In this document: positions 1 to 5,644 of the stretch, one piece after another | Layout of the letters: every line of letters begins with the position of its first letter | Numbering within the stretch: position 1 is the first letter of the stretch | Assembly (NCBI GenBank): GCA_002499525.1 | Contig: DAMC01000001.1 | Span: forward strand, 1-9,002 | Origin: Nitrosopumilales archaeon UBA218 | GTDB taxonomy: Archaea; Thermoproteota; Nitrososphaeria; Nitrososphaerales; Nitrosopumilaceae | Direction of reading: 5' to 3' | DNA: 9,002 bases | Notes under the pieces: generated by a model | The model's database searches: none | What the model was told of the DNA's origin: nothing | What the model saw: only the letters and a program-made list of their open reading frames with translations | Position numbers and translations under genes: made by a program

Positions 1-285
1 CATGTCCACCCGGTTTTTTTTGACGAGGATTCAATACTGAACGGACAGCGAGTCTGGGTTTCGATCAAGACTGCAAAGGAGAACATTTTTCCTTCAGGGT
101 CAGGCCAGCTGGAGATAATCATAGTTCCTTCTTTTAATCGGTATTTTTATGCCACAAAGAAAAGATACTACAAAAAATCAATCTCGCCCATAATTGAGAA
201 AATCAAGGACGTTTCTTCTGCCAAAATAGTCACCCTGGACGGCACGATCATTGGCGACGAGTCCCTTCTTTCCAGCGTTTTGTGA
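1..285 (+). CDS. Unrecognised protein, C-terminal part (5' end outside window)
   Basis: Frame 1 is open from the first base of the window to TGA at 283-285, giving 94 residues that end ...SLLSSVL. No start codon is needed, because the gene enters from the left. The visible part is mixed: hydrophobic beta-like stretches (RVWVSIKT, QLEIIIVPSF) followed by a basic, aromatic segment (RYFYATKKRYYKKS) and a short alternating tail. There are no cysteines, no obvious transmembrane helix and no motif I can assign to a family. Codon use resembles the neighbours, and the end lies 55 nt before the zinc-ribbon gene on the same strand. A real gene is likely because the frame is unbroken and the antisense frame over the same bases gives an unconvincing protein. 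Its function cannot be inferred from this fragment. Confidence 0.6.
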   Translation, partial: HVHPVFFDEDSILNGQRVWVSIKTAKENIFPSGSGQLEIIIVPSFNRYFYATKKRYYKKSISPIIEKIKDVSSAKIVTLDGTIIGDESLLSSVL

Positions 286-311
286 GATCAAGGCAAAAAG
301 TCTAGCATTCA

Positions 312-320
312 TTCTTATTT
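312..320 (+). promoter_or_regulatory. TATA-like box for a leaderless zinc-ribbon mRNA
   Basis: The AT-rich element TTCTTATTT is centred about 25 nt before the ATG at 341. That is the distance between an archaeal TATA box and the transcription start, so transcription would begin at or beside the AUG. A GGGAGG at 334-339 ends one base before the ATG and is too close to work as a Shine-Dalgarno, which also favours a leaderless message. The position is inferred from spacing only. Confidence 0.4.
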
Positions 321-340
321 GGCATGGCAAGTTGGGAGGC

Positions 341-490
341 ATGTCAGCTGAAAGAAAAATGTACCCATGTACTTGCTCAGACTGTGGCAAATCATCAGAG
401 GTACCTTTTGAGCCAAAACCAGACAGACCAGTTTATTGTAAGGAATGTCTGCCAAAACACCAAAAACCAAGATTTCAAAAAAGATACTAA
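341..490 (+). CDS. Small CxxC-x17-CxxC zinc-ribbon protein
   Basis: This is a 49-residue protein starting MSAERKMYPCTCSDCG and ending in a basic tail (KHQKPRFQKRY). Two CxxC knuckles are visible, CSDC near residues 12-15 and CKEC near 33-36, separated by 17 residues that contain VPFEPKPDRPVYC. This matches the compact CxxC-x17-CxxC zinc-ribbon family common in archaea and some candidate bacterial phyla, whose role is usually given as unknown, with nucleic-acid or protein binding suspected. I chose ATG 341 rather than the upstream ATG at 251, because the family begins just before the first CxxC and a TATA-like element sits 25 nt upstream. The gene stands alone between a truncated neighbour and a convergent operon. 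Four cysteines imply one Zn2+ ion; the basic C-terminus would suit RNA or DNA contact, which is inference. Confidence 0.85.
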   Translation: MSAERKMYPCTCSDCGKSSEVPFEPKPDRPVYCKECLPKHQKPRFQKRY

Positions 491-503
491 AACTTAGTTG
501 GAT

Positions 504-520
504 CTTTTTTTATTATTTTT
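504..520 (+). terminator. T-rich terminator after the zinc-ribbon gene
   Basis: The stretch after the stop at 488-490 is cttttttt-attattttt on the plus strand. Archaeal RNA polymerase typically stops at oligo-T tracts without needing a hairpin. The tract also covers the last bases of the convergent gene that ends at 513. Confidence 0.6.
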
Positions 521-917
521 GATTCATTTTTTCCATGGCCCTTGAAAACATCTTGCCATAGTAGTCCAAAGCCTCGTGTGCATATTTGTCGAACAGCTGC
601 ATCATGTTTTCTTGTACTTGAAGTGCGGATTTTTGTGTGCCAGTTATCATTTCGATTTGCATGCAGTATCTGTCAGTGACAAGGCTCCAATAATCATTGA
701 TAGAGTTTAGCATCTCCTGAGTGAATCCAAGCTTGTCAAAGAACTGTTTTTGCCAGATATAGCAGGTGCCAAAAAAGTCATCAAGCAAATGAAGGTATTG
801 CGAGTACAGGTCAGAGCCTGCCTGTATGTTGATTGGAATTTCCGACTCTAGCTTGTGGATGACCTTGGTTGTGTTGTTTTTTAGAATGTCACAAAATGTT
901 ATTTCTGGAGTTGTCAT
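513..917 (-). CDS. Hypothetical helical protein, 134 aa
   Basis: The protein starts MTTPEITFCDILKNNTTKVI and ends EKMNQK. It looks wholly alpha-helical and soluble, is rich in Tyr, Gln and Met, and has long amphipathic stretches (about residues 35-65 and 70-130). There is no signal peptide, membrane segment or cysteine motif; the few cysteines are scattered. The pattern of long helices with regular aromatic residues is loosely like phasin or PhaE-type granule-associated proteins, but I cannot support that assignment. The start is fixed: an in-frame TAA lies directly before the ATG at 917. An AT-rich TTTACA about 28 nt upstream could be its own TATA box. It lies 47 nt downstream of the two-helix membrane protein gene on the same strand and may be co-transcribed with it. 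Confidence 0.75.
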   Translation of the reverse strand: MTTPEITFCDILKNNTTKVIHKLESEIPINIQAGSDLYSQYLHLLDDFFGTCYIWQKQFFDKLGFTQEMLNSINDYWSLVTDRYCMQIEMITGTQKSALQVQENMMQLFDKYAHEALDYYGKMFSRAMEKMNQK

Positions 918-964
918 TTATGCATCATCCATTATTGCCATTACTTGTAAAGTTTGCCTAACAA

Positions 965-1321
965 TCATTCTTTGTCCTCTTCGAGTTTTTTGTCAATGTC
1001 TTCTTGAAGTTTTTTGTACTTGGCATATTTCTTCGTCCAGCCAGATAATACCAGCCACTGTCGAATCCCAACGCCAAGCCATGCAAGCGATATGAAAAGC
1101 GGTATGTGTCGAAGCGACAATAATGATGGCGGACCGTGTTCTTCTCTGTGCTCAAATTGTGATTCTAAAATTGAGTGAGATATTGCAAATGTCAACGGGG
1201 GTAAAACCATAACAGTTAGAATCATGATAATGAACATTTTTTTAGTCGTGTTTAGCTGCGAGATGACATTATCCATTATCTTGAAAATGTTATCTGATGA
1301 TTTGTCTTCGTTGTCAGTCAT
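965..1321 (-). CDS. Two-helix membrane protein with charged cytoplasmic tail
   Basis: This 118-residue protein has an acidic N-terminus (MTDNEDKSSD), a first hydrophobic helix at about residues 29-48 (MFIIMILTVMVLPPLTFAIS), a loop with several histidines (HREEHGPP and RH, about 49-72), a second helix at about 74-93, and a strongly charged, probably coiled tail (KKYAKYKKLQEDIDKKLEEDKE). By the positive-inside rule both termini would face the cytoplasm, with the His-containing loop outside; this topology is inferred. ATG 1321 is preceded by AGGAGGT at normal spacing. Its promoter region carries the palindrome GTAAC-N3-GTTAC, also found before the PepSY gene, so both probably answer to the winged-helix protein encoded just upstream. 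I recognise no family. A sensor, or a membrane partner of the PepSY protein, are possible roles without direct evidence. Confidence 0.75.
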   Translation of the reverse strand: MTDNEDKSSDNIFKIMDNVISQLNTTKKMFIIMILTVMVLPPLTFAISHSILESQFEHREEHGPPSLLSLRHIPLFISLAWLGVGIRQWLVLSGWTKKYAKYKKLQEDIDKKLEEDKE

Positions 1322-1344
1322 TGGCTAGATACCTCCTGGGTTTT

Positions 1345-1357
1345 GATTAAAAACACT
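1345..1357 (-). promoter_or_regulatory. TATA-like element of the membrane protein gene
   Basis: On the minus strand this reads AGTGTTTTTAATC and lies directly downstream of the palindrome at 1361-1373. The nearly identical AGTGTTTTTATTC lies at 1794-1806 before the PepSY gene. The likely transcription start is within a few bases of the ATG at 1321. The AGGAGGT at 1333-1339 (written on the minus strand) would then lie partly or fully outside the message, so the exact start is uncertain. Confidence 0.4.
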
Positions 1358-1360
1358 ATG

Positions 1361-1373
1361 GTAACAATGTTAC
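1361..1373. promoter_or_regulatory. Palindromic operator candidate, copy 1 (GTAAC-AAT-GTTAC)
   Basis: This is a perfect 5+5 bp inverted repeat with a 3-bp spacer. It overlaps the stop codon of the winged-helix gene and lies 3-4 bp upstream of the TATA-like element of the membrane protein gene, a place where a bound protein would affect assembly of the initiation complex. A second copy with longer arms lies at 1763-1779. The regulator encoded between the two sites is the natural candidate ligand. Confidence 0.6.
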
Positions 1374-1669
1374 TCAACTTTTCCCGACTCCTTTCTTGGA
1401 AACAATTCCTCATATGGCTCCAACAGCTCCTTGAGAATCTGTCTACCTTTTTCAGATACTGAGTATTTGATTATCGTTTTGTTGCCCCACGCCTCATTTT
1501 TTCTCGTTATGAGATTTTTTGACGTCATGTCGTCTAGTATTTCCTTGTGTTTTGAATTGTTGAGGCCGCAGATTGTCATGAGCCTGCTTTGATTGATTTC
1601 TCCATATTCGTACAACTTTAGTAAGATGTCCTTTCGGATGTAGATTCTATCTCTATATTCATGGACCAA
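1370..1669 (-). CDS. Winged-helix DNA-binding regulator
   Basis: This 99-residue protein is almost entirely one winged helix-turn-helix domain of the archaeal HTH_45 / PadR-like type. Helix 1 is near residues 11-21 (IRKDILLKLYEYG), helix 2 near 25-34 (INQSRLMTIC), the recognition helix near 38-52 (NSKHKEILDDMTSKNL), the wing strands near 54-72 (ITRKNE...KTIIKYSVSEKG), and a final helix (GRQILKELLEPYEELF) probably mediates dimerisation. There is no ligand domain. An in-frame TAA two codons upstream leaves TTG 1669 as the only early start candidate. It is divergent from the PepSY gene and is followed on its own strand by the membrane protein gene. Palindromes GTAAC-N3-GTTAC at both ends of the gene suggest that it controls both neighbours. 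Whether it represses or activates, and what it senses, cannot be read from the sequence. Confidence 0.85.
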   Translation of the reverse strand: MVHEYRDRIYIRKDILLKLYEYGEINQSRLMTICGLNNSKHKEILDDMTSKNLITRKNEAWGNKTIIKYSVSEKGRQILKELLEPYEELFPRKESGKVE

Positions 1670-1762
1670 CTTTTACTCAATGATTTTCTCCGATTTGATG
1701 TCGTATTAGTAAAAAAAGCAAGCTCAACCTACGATGATTGTATGATTAGTCAGATAAGCTTG

Positions 1763-1779
1763 AGGTAACTTTGTTACCT
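1763..1779. promoter_or_regulatory. Palindromic operator candidate, copy 2 (AGGTAAC-TTT-GTTACCT)
   Basis: This is a perfect 7+7 bp inverted repeat with a 3-bp spacer in the 157-bp divergent region between the winged-helix gene and the PepSY gene. It shares the core GTAAC-N3-GTTAC with the site at 1361-1373. It lies about 15 bp upstream of the TATA-like element of the PepSY gene, where an activator or a repressor could act. Confidence 0.65.
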
Positions 1780-1793
1780 AACAATGAAGCGTA

Positions 1794-1806
1794 AGTGTTT
1801 TTATTC
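1794..1806 (+). promoter_or_regulatory. TATA-like element of the PepSY gene
   Basis: AGTGTTTTTATTC is centred about 26 nt before ATG 1827, which predicts a leaderless or nearly leaderless transcript. No clear Shine-Dalgarno precedes the ATG. The element is almost identical to the one at 1345-1357 before the membrane protein gene. Confidence 0.45.
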
Positions 1807-1826
1807 AATTTCTCATTTTATAGGCA

Positions 1827-2366
1827 ATGACAGATCTCAAATCAAAAAAGACGTTAGTTCCAGTCATCGCTGCAATCGCATTGTTGACAGTAGTATTGAC
1901 ATACAGTCCAATATCTGCACTTGCCGCATCACCGATTGCTGGCAAGGATATTCCAAAGATATCCGGCTCGGTTAACGTCAAAGACGAAATGAAAAACTTC
2001 ATCAAAAACAACCAAAAAACCACATTCTCAGACGCTGCATCAACTGCGGCAAAACAAGTGACCAATGGTTCCGTCATTGGCGGACATGTTGGAATTGAGC
2101 AAGGATTCCTTGTTTACACGTTTTTCGTAGTTGATACGGAGAGCAATACCAGCTACGTCGTTACAGTCGATGCAGGCAACGGTTCTGTTCTTTACAAGTC
2201 TGAAGGAAAACAGATGGGCGATGGATTCGGTCCAGGATTTTTCGGTCACAGGGGATTCGGCCATGAGCGATTCAGTAACGCAAACATGTGGCACAGTCAC
2301 GGATTTGGTAAAAAAATGATGAGTCCTTCACAAGACGGAACTGACAGTGTTACACCCAGTCAGTAA
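1827..2366 (+). CDS. Secreted PepSY-domain protein with Gly/His/Met-rich tail
   Basis: This is a 179-residue exported protein. Residues 1-33 form a signal peptide: a basic start (MTDLKSKK), a hydrophobic core (VPVIAAIALLTVVLTY) and an ALA site that predicts cleavage before ASPIAG. Residues of about 66-127 form a PepSY domain: a helix (SDAASTAAKQVT), then strands with the typical VYTFFVVD and SYVVTVDAGNGSVLYKSEG. The tail, about 128-165, is rich in Gly, Phe, His and Met (FGHRGFGHERF, NMWHSHGFGKKMM) and looks able to bind metal, copper being a reasonable guess in this lineage. PepSY domains are associated with inhibition of secreted peptidases and with envelope sensing. Its promoter has the palindrome shared with the membrane protein gene, which suggests co-regulation. 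No cysteine or lipobox is present, so it should be free outside the membrane. The metal link is inferred from composition. Confidence 0.85.
   Translation: MTDLKSKKTLVPVIAAIALLTVVLTYSPISALAASPIAGKDIPKISGSVNVKDEMKNFIKNNQKTTFSDAASTAAKQVTNGSVIGGHVGIEQGFLVYTFFVVDTESNTSYVVTVDAGNGSVLYKSEGKQMGDGFGPGFFGHRGFGHERFSNANMWHSHGFGKKMMSPSQDGTDSVTPSQ
2310..2316 (-). terminator. Possible oligo-T terminator of carB
   Basis: Seven consecutive Ts on the minus strand lie about 70 nt past the carB stop, inside the 3' end of the convergent PepSY gene. If used, the carB message would be antisense to the last part of the PepSY message. Position is the only support. Confidence 0.3.
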
Positions 2367-2371
2367 ACCAT

Positions 2372-2379
2372 CTTTTTTT
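2372..2379 (+). terminator. Oligo-T terminator of the PepSY gene
   Basis: A run of seven Ts follows the stop codon of the PepSY gene by a few bases, in the 17-bp gap to the convergent carB stop. This fits an intrinsic archaeal terminator. Confidence 0.55.
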
Positions 2380-2383
2380 AATT

Positions 2384-5300
2384 TTAATTTGTATCGTATG
2401 GCTCGAGTGATTTTTTCGTAGTTTCGTTGTGTGTCATCCACTCGAGTGTCTTGACAAAAGACTCGGCAAGTTCTGTAGTTGTAAGAACAGGAATTCCAAG
2501 CTCTATTGCCTTTCTTCGAATTTGGTATTCGTCGTTTAGCATTCCGACGTATTTTTCAAGTGTTGAAGTTGACGGGATGTTTATGATAAAGTTGATTTTT
2601 CGCTCGTACAACAAGTCGGAAATGTTTGGCTTTCTTTCAGGTTCTGAAATCTTGTGAACTATTTGCACTTCGCCAAATTGCTTTTCCTCAAGGAATTCGG
2701 CAGTGTGCTCTGTTGCCAGAATCTTAAAGCCGAGGTTCTTGAGTATAGACATTGTTTGGAGTAGTTTTTCCTTGTTCTCCGAGCCTCCAATTGTTATCAG
2801 TGCAGTGCCAGTCTTTGGCAAATGATATCCAACTGAAATTAGTCCCTTGGATAGTGCATCGTAAAAGCTGTCACCAAAGCATGCTGCTTCTCCAGTGGAT
2901 TGCATTTCAACACCAAGTACAATGTCTGCACCTTCAAGCTGCATGAATGAAAACTGGGGCATCTTGATTCCGTGTGTCTGTGTGGTCTTCCATTTGTCAG
3001 GAGTTATCTTTGGAATTTCCTTGCCAAGAACTGCCTGCGATGCAAGGTCGATTAGGTTCGTCTTGACTAGTTTTGATACAAACGGCATAGAGCGGGATGC
3101 GCGAATGTTTAGCTCGATTACAAAGACTTGATCGTTGTTTATGAGAAATTGCAGATTAAACGGACCGCGGATGTTAAACGATTTTGCAATTTTTGTTGCA
3201 TAATCAGTTATAGTCTCGATTTGCTTGTTGGAAAGTCGCCATGGTGGTATTACCATCATTGCATCACCAGAGTGGACTCCTGCGGCATCAATGTGCTCAA
3301 CTAGTGCGCCAATGAAGACATTTTTGCCATCAGATACTCCGTCGACATCTACTTCAAGCGAGTTTAACATGAATTTTGTAATTACTACGGGATGGTCTGG
3401 GGAAAGAGTAGTTGCCTCACCTACATACCTAGAGAGTTCCTCTTGTGACCACACTACTTTCATTGCAGCACCAGACAGAACATAGGAAGGTCTTACCAGT
3501 ACTGGATAGCCAACCTTGGTTGCAAATGATTTTGCCTCTGCAAAGTTTGAGAATGCCTGCCATGGTGGTTGCTTGATGTGCAGTGTGTCCAAAACTGCGC
3601 TGAACTTGGAGCGGTCTTCAGCCCGGTCCACATCATCTGCAGATGTTCCAAAAAGTTTGATTCCGGCCTTTGCCAGTTTTGGTGTAAGGTTGTTTGCAGT
3701 CTGGCCGCCAACTGATGTGACAACACCTTTTGGATTTTCAACATCAGTAATGTCCAGAATTCTCTCCAGTGTCAGCTCCTCAAAGTAGAGCCTCGAGCAA
3801 ATATCATAATCAGTAGATACCGTTTCAGGATTACAGTTTACAACTACGGTGTTGGGTTCTCCATTTTTTTGCAGTCCCCAAACCATGTTTACAGTTCCCC
3901 AGTCAAATTCCACTGAAGAGCCAATCCTGTATGGTCCTGCACCCAGTACAACTATTCCCCTTTGATCATTGGATACTGTTATGTCGTTTTGCAGTCCGCC
4001 ATAAGTCATGTACAGATAATTGGTCTTGGCAGGCCACTCTGCAGCCAGTGTATCGATTTGCTTGGTTACCGGCAAGACTCCCATGTCCTTTCGGATTTTT
4101 CTTATCTCCATTTCGTCTTTGCTGACAGCTCTGCCAATCTGCCTGTCAGAGAATCCAAGGTGTTTTGCATGTCGCATCAGGTCTTTTTCAAGCGGCTTTT
4201 GTTTTAGCGACAGTTCCACATCGACAATGTTTTTTATTTTTTCAATAAACCAGGGTTCGATGAACGAGAGTTTTTGGATTTTTTCAACAGATATTCCCTT
4301 TCTAAGTGCAGCTGCCACATAATACAAAACTCGGTCGTCGGCATTTAGCAGGTGATTTTCAATGTCTTCTATTTCCTCATCATCAACATTGGACCTGTTC
4401 AAAACCAGGCCGTCATTGCCAATGTCCAGCATCCTGATTGATTTTTGCAAGGACTCTTCGAATGTTCGTCCGACTGCCATTACCTCGCCTACTGACTTCA
4501 TTGTAGGTCCAAGCTTCCTGTTTGCACGCTCGAATTTGGTAAAGTCCCAGCGCGGGTGTTTTATCACAACATAGTCAAGGGACGGCTCAAAGCACGCAGT
4601 GGTGGTTTTTGTGATTCTGTTTACTAGTTCAGGCAAAGAGTGTCCAAGGCCTATTTTGGCAGACATGTATGCAAGCGGATATCCAGTAGCCTTGCTGGCA
4701 AGTGCCGATGATCTTGACAGTCTTGGGTTGATTTCAATTGCAACATATCTGTCAGACTTGATATCCAGCGCAAACTGGATGTTGCATTCGCCGATAATTC
4801 CAACGTGTTTTGTTCCACGCAGTGCAGCAGAGCGCAACATGTGGTATTCCCTGTTGTCTATAGTCTGCGATGGTGCAACTACAATATTGTCACCAGTGTG
4901 CACGCGCATTGAAAGAACATTTTCCATATTACACACAATGACATTGTTTCCTTCATAGTCCTGCATTACCTCGTATTCGATTTGCTTCCAGTGCCCAATG
5001 TATTCCTCAATTAGAACCTGGTGAACAAGACTTGCGTTTAGTCCACGCTCTACAATTTCATGCAGCTCGATTTCATTGTGTGCTACACCTCCGCCCCTGC
5101 CGCCCAAAGTGTATGCCACTCTAATTATTACAGGATAGCCAAGCTCTTCGGCTGCCTTTTTTGCATCATCAAACGTGTTGACTGTTTTTGATTTTAGCAC
5201 AGGTACGCCGCACTCGTTCATTGCGTCTTTGAAGAGCTGTCTGTCCTCTGTTTTTTGAATTCCGGGAATTTGCGTTCCCAAAACTTTGACATTGTATTTT

Positions 5301-5644
5301 TGTAAAACGTCAGCTTCTGCTAGCTTGACACCGCAGTTGAGTGCAGTCTGTCCACCGTATCCAAGCATTATACCGTCAGGTCTTTCGGATTCGATTATCG
5401 ACGAGACATACTCTGGCGTAACTGGAAGCAAGTACACCTTGTCTGCAAACCTAGTGTCAGTCTGAATCGTGGCAATGTTTGGATTGATAAGTACGGATTT
5501 CAGACCGTCTTCGCGTATGGCCTTGAGGCATTGGCTACCGGAGTAGTCGAATTAGCGGTCGTTTTAGCGACTTTCGCCTGCTTCTCCGATTTTGATTGCC
5601 CCACTGCCAAGAACTAGGATTTTTTTCAGTGTCTCATTTTTGAT
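2384..5644 (-). CDS. carB: Carbamoyl phosphate synthetase large subunit, interrupted by a 21-nt candidate intron
   Basis: CarB makes carbamoyl phosphate from bicarbonate, two ATP and ammonia delivered by CarA, in the cytoplasm, for pyrimidine and arginine synthesis. Spliced (exon 1 to 5573, exon 2 from 5551) and started at AUC 5644, it has about 1079 residues, the usual length. Visible in order: first pre-ATP-grasp (ILVLGSGAIKIGEAGE joined to FDYSGSQ), first ATP-grasp (LGGRGGG about 173-179, INPRLSRSS about 298-306), an oligomerisation region, second half (YRIGSSVEFDW, SYVLSGAAM about 714-721), and a C-terminal MGS-like regulatory domain. Many signatures resemble eukaryotic CAD/CPS1 (CNMEN, PRWD...KF, MKSVGEVM, SGAAM instead of GGRAM). 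Two in-frame TAA codons within 5552-5572 stop unspliced translation after about 26 residues. The start overlaps the end of carA. The alternatives ATG 5680 and TTG 5674 are in frame but lie deep inside carA and lack a Shine-Dalgarno. Identity is certain; start and splicing are inferred. Confidence 0.95.
5552..5572 (-). other. Candidate archaeal BHB intron (21 nt) in carB
   Basis: On the minus strand, conserved CarB coding runs to GAA (5573), resumes at TTC (5551) in the same frame, and is separated by 21 nt reading Ser-Arg-stop-Asn-Asp-Arg-stop. RNA folding by eye gives a central 4-bp helix GGCG (5578-5575) with CGCU (5557-5554, one G-U pair), a 3-nt bulge AAA (5574-5572), an intron helix GUCG (5571-5568) with CGAC (5561-5558) closing the loop CUAAAA, and a second 3-nt bulge AAU (5553-5551). 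Cleavage after the second base of each bulge, as by the archaeal tRNA splicing endonuclease, removes exactly the insert. The outer exon helix is weak: one A-U pair, then GGAG/CUCC across an internal loop. This is a relaxed HBh'-type motif. The insert contains CGCTAA twice. Confidence 0.8.

Noticed and set aside
178..390. Minus-strand open frame of 70 codons under the first two genes
   Set aside because: It is antisense to the open partial gene at 1-285 and to the zinc-ribbon gene, both with better support, and its product has no recognisable features.
917..945. Mini open frame (MAIMDDA) ending directly before the ATG at 917
   Set aside because: Seven codons with no independent support; the likely transcription start lies at or inside it.
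2427..5000. Several plus-strand open frames inside carB
   Set aside because: They mirror the codon pattern of carB on the other strand and give Ser/Cys-rich products without domains.
5435..5437. GTG start for CarB giving MYLLPVTPEYV
   Set aside because: It would remove about 62 residues, including the first nucleotide-binding strand and loop, all of which are encoded in frame upstream once the 21 nt are removed.
5552..5572. Readthrough of the two UAA codons as sense (the 21 nt are a multiple of three)
   Set aside because: UAA is not the pyrrolysine or selenocysteine codon, and two adjacent readthroughs inside the near-invariant GEAGEFDYSG motif would insert seven foreign residues in the ATP-site fold.
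5552..5575. Translational bypassing (ribosome hop) over the 21 nt in carB
   Set aside because: Known bypass sites have matching take-off and landing codons. Here the codon before the gap is GAA and the triplet just before the landing is UAA. The exact match of both borders to BHB cut sites favours RNA splicing.
5634..5640. Programmed +1 frameshift fusing carA to carB at AAA-TGA
   Set aside because: carB has its own well-placed GGAGGG and the slippery context is not a known type. Separate subunits are normal in archaea.
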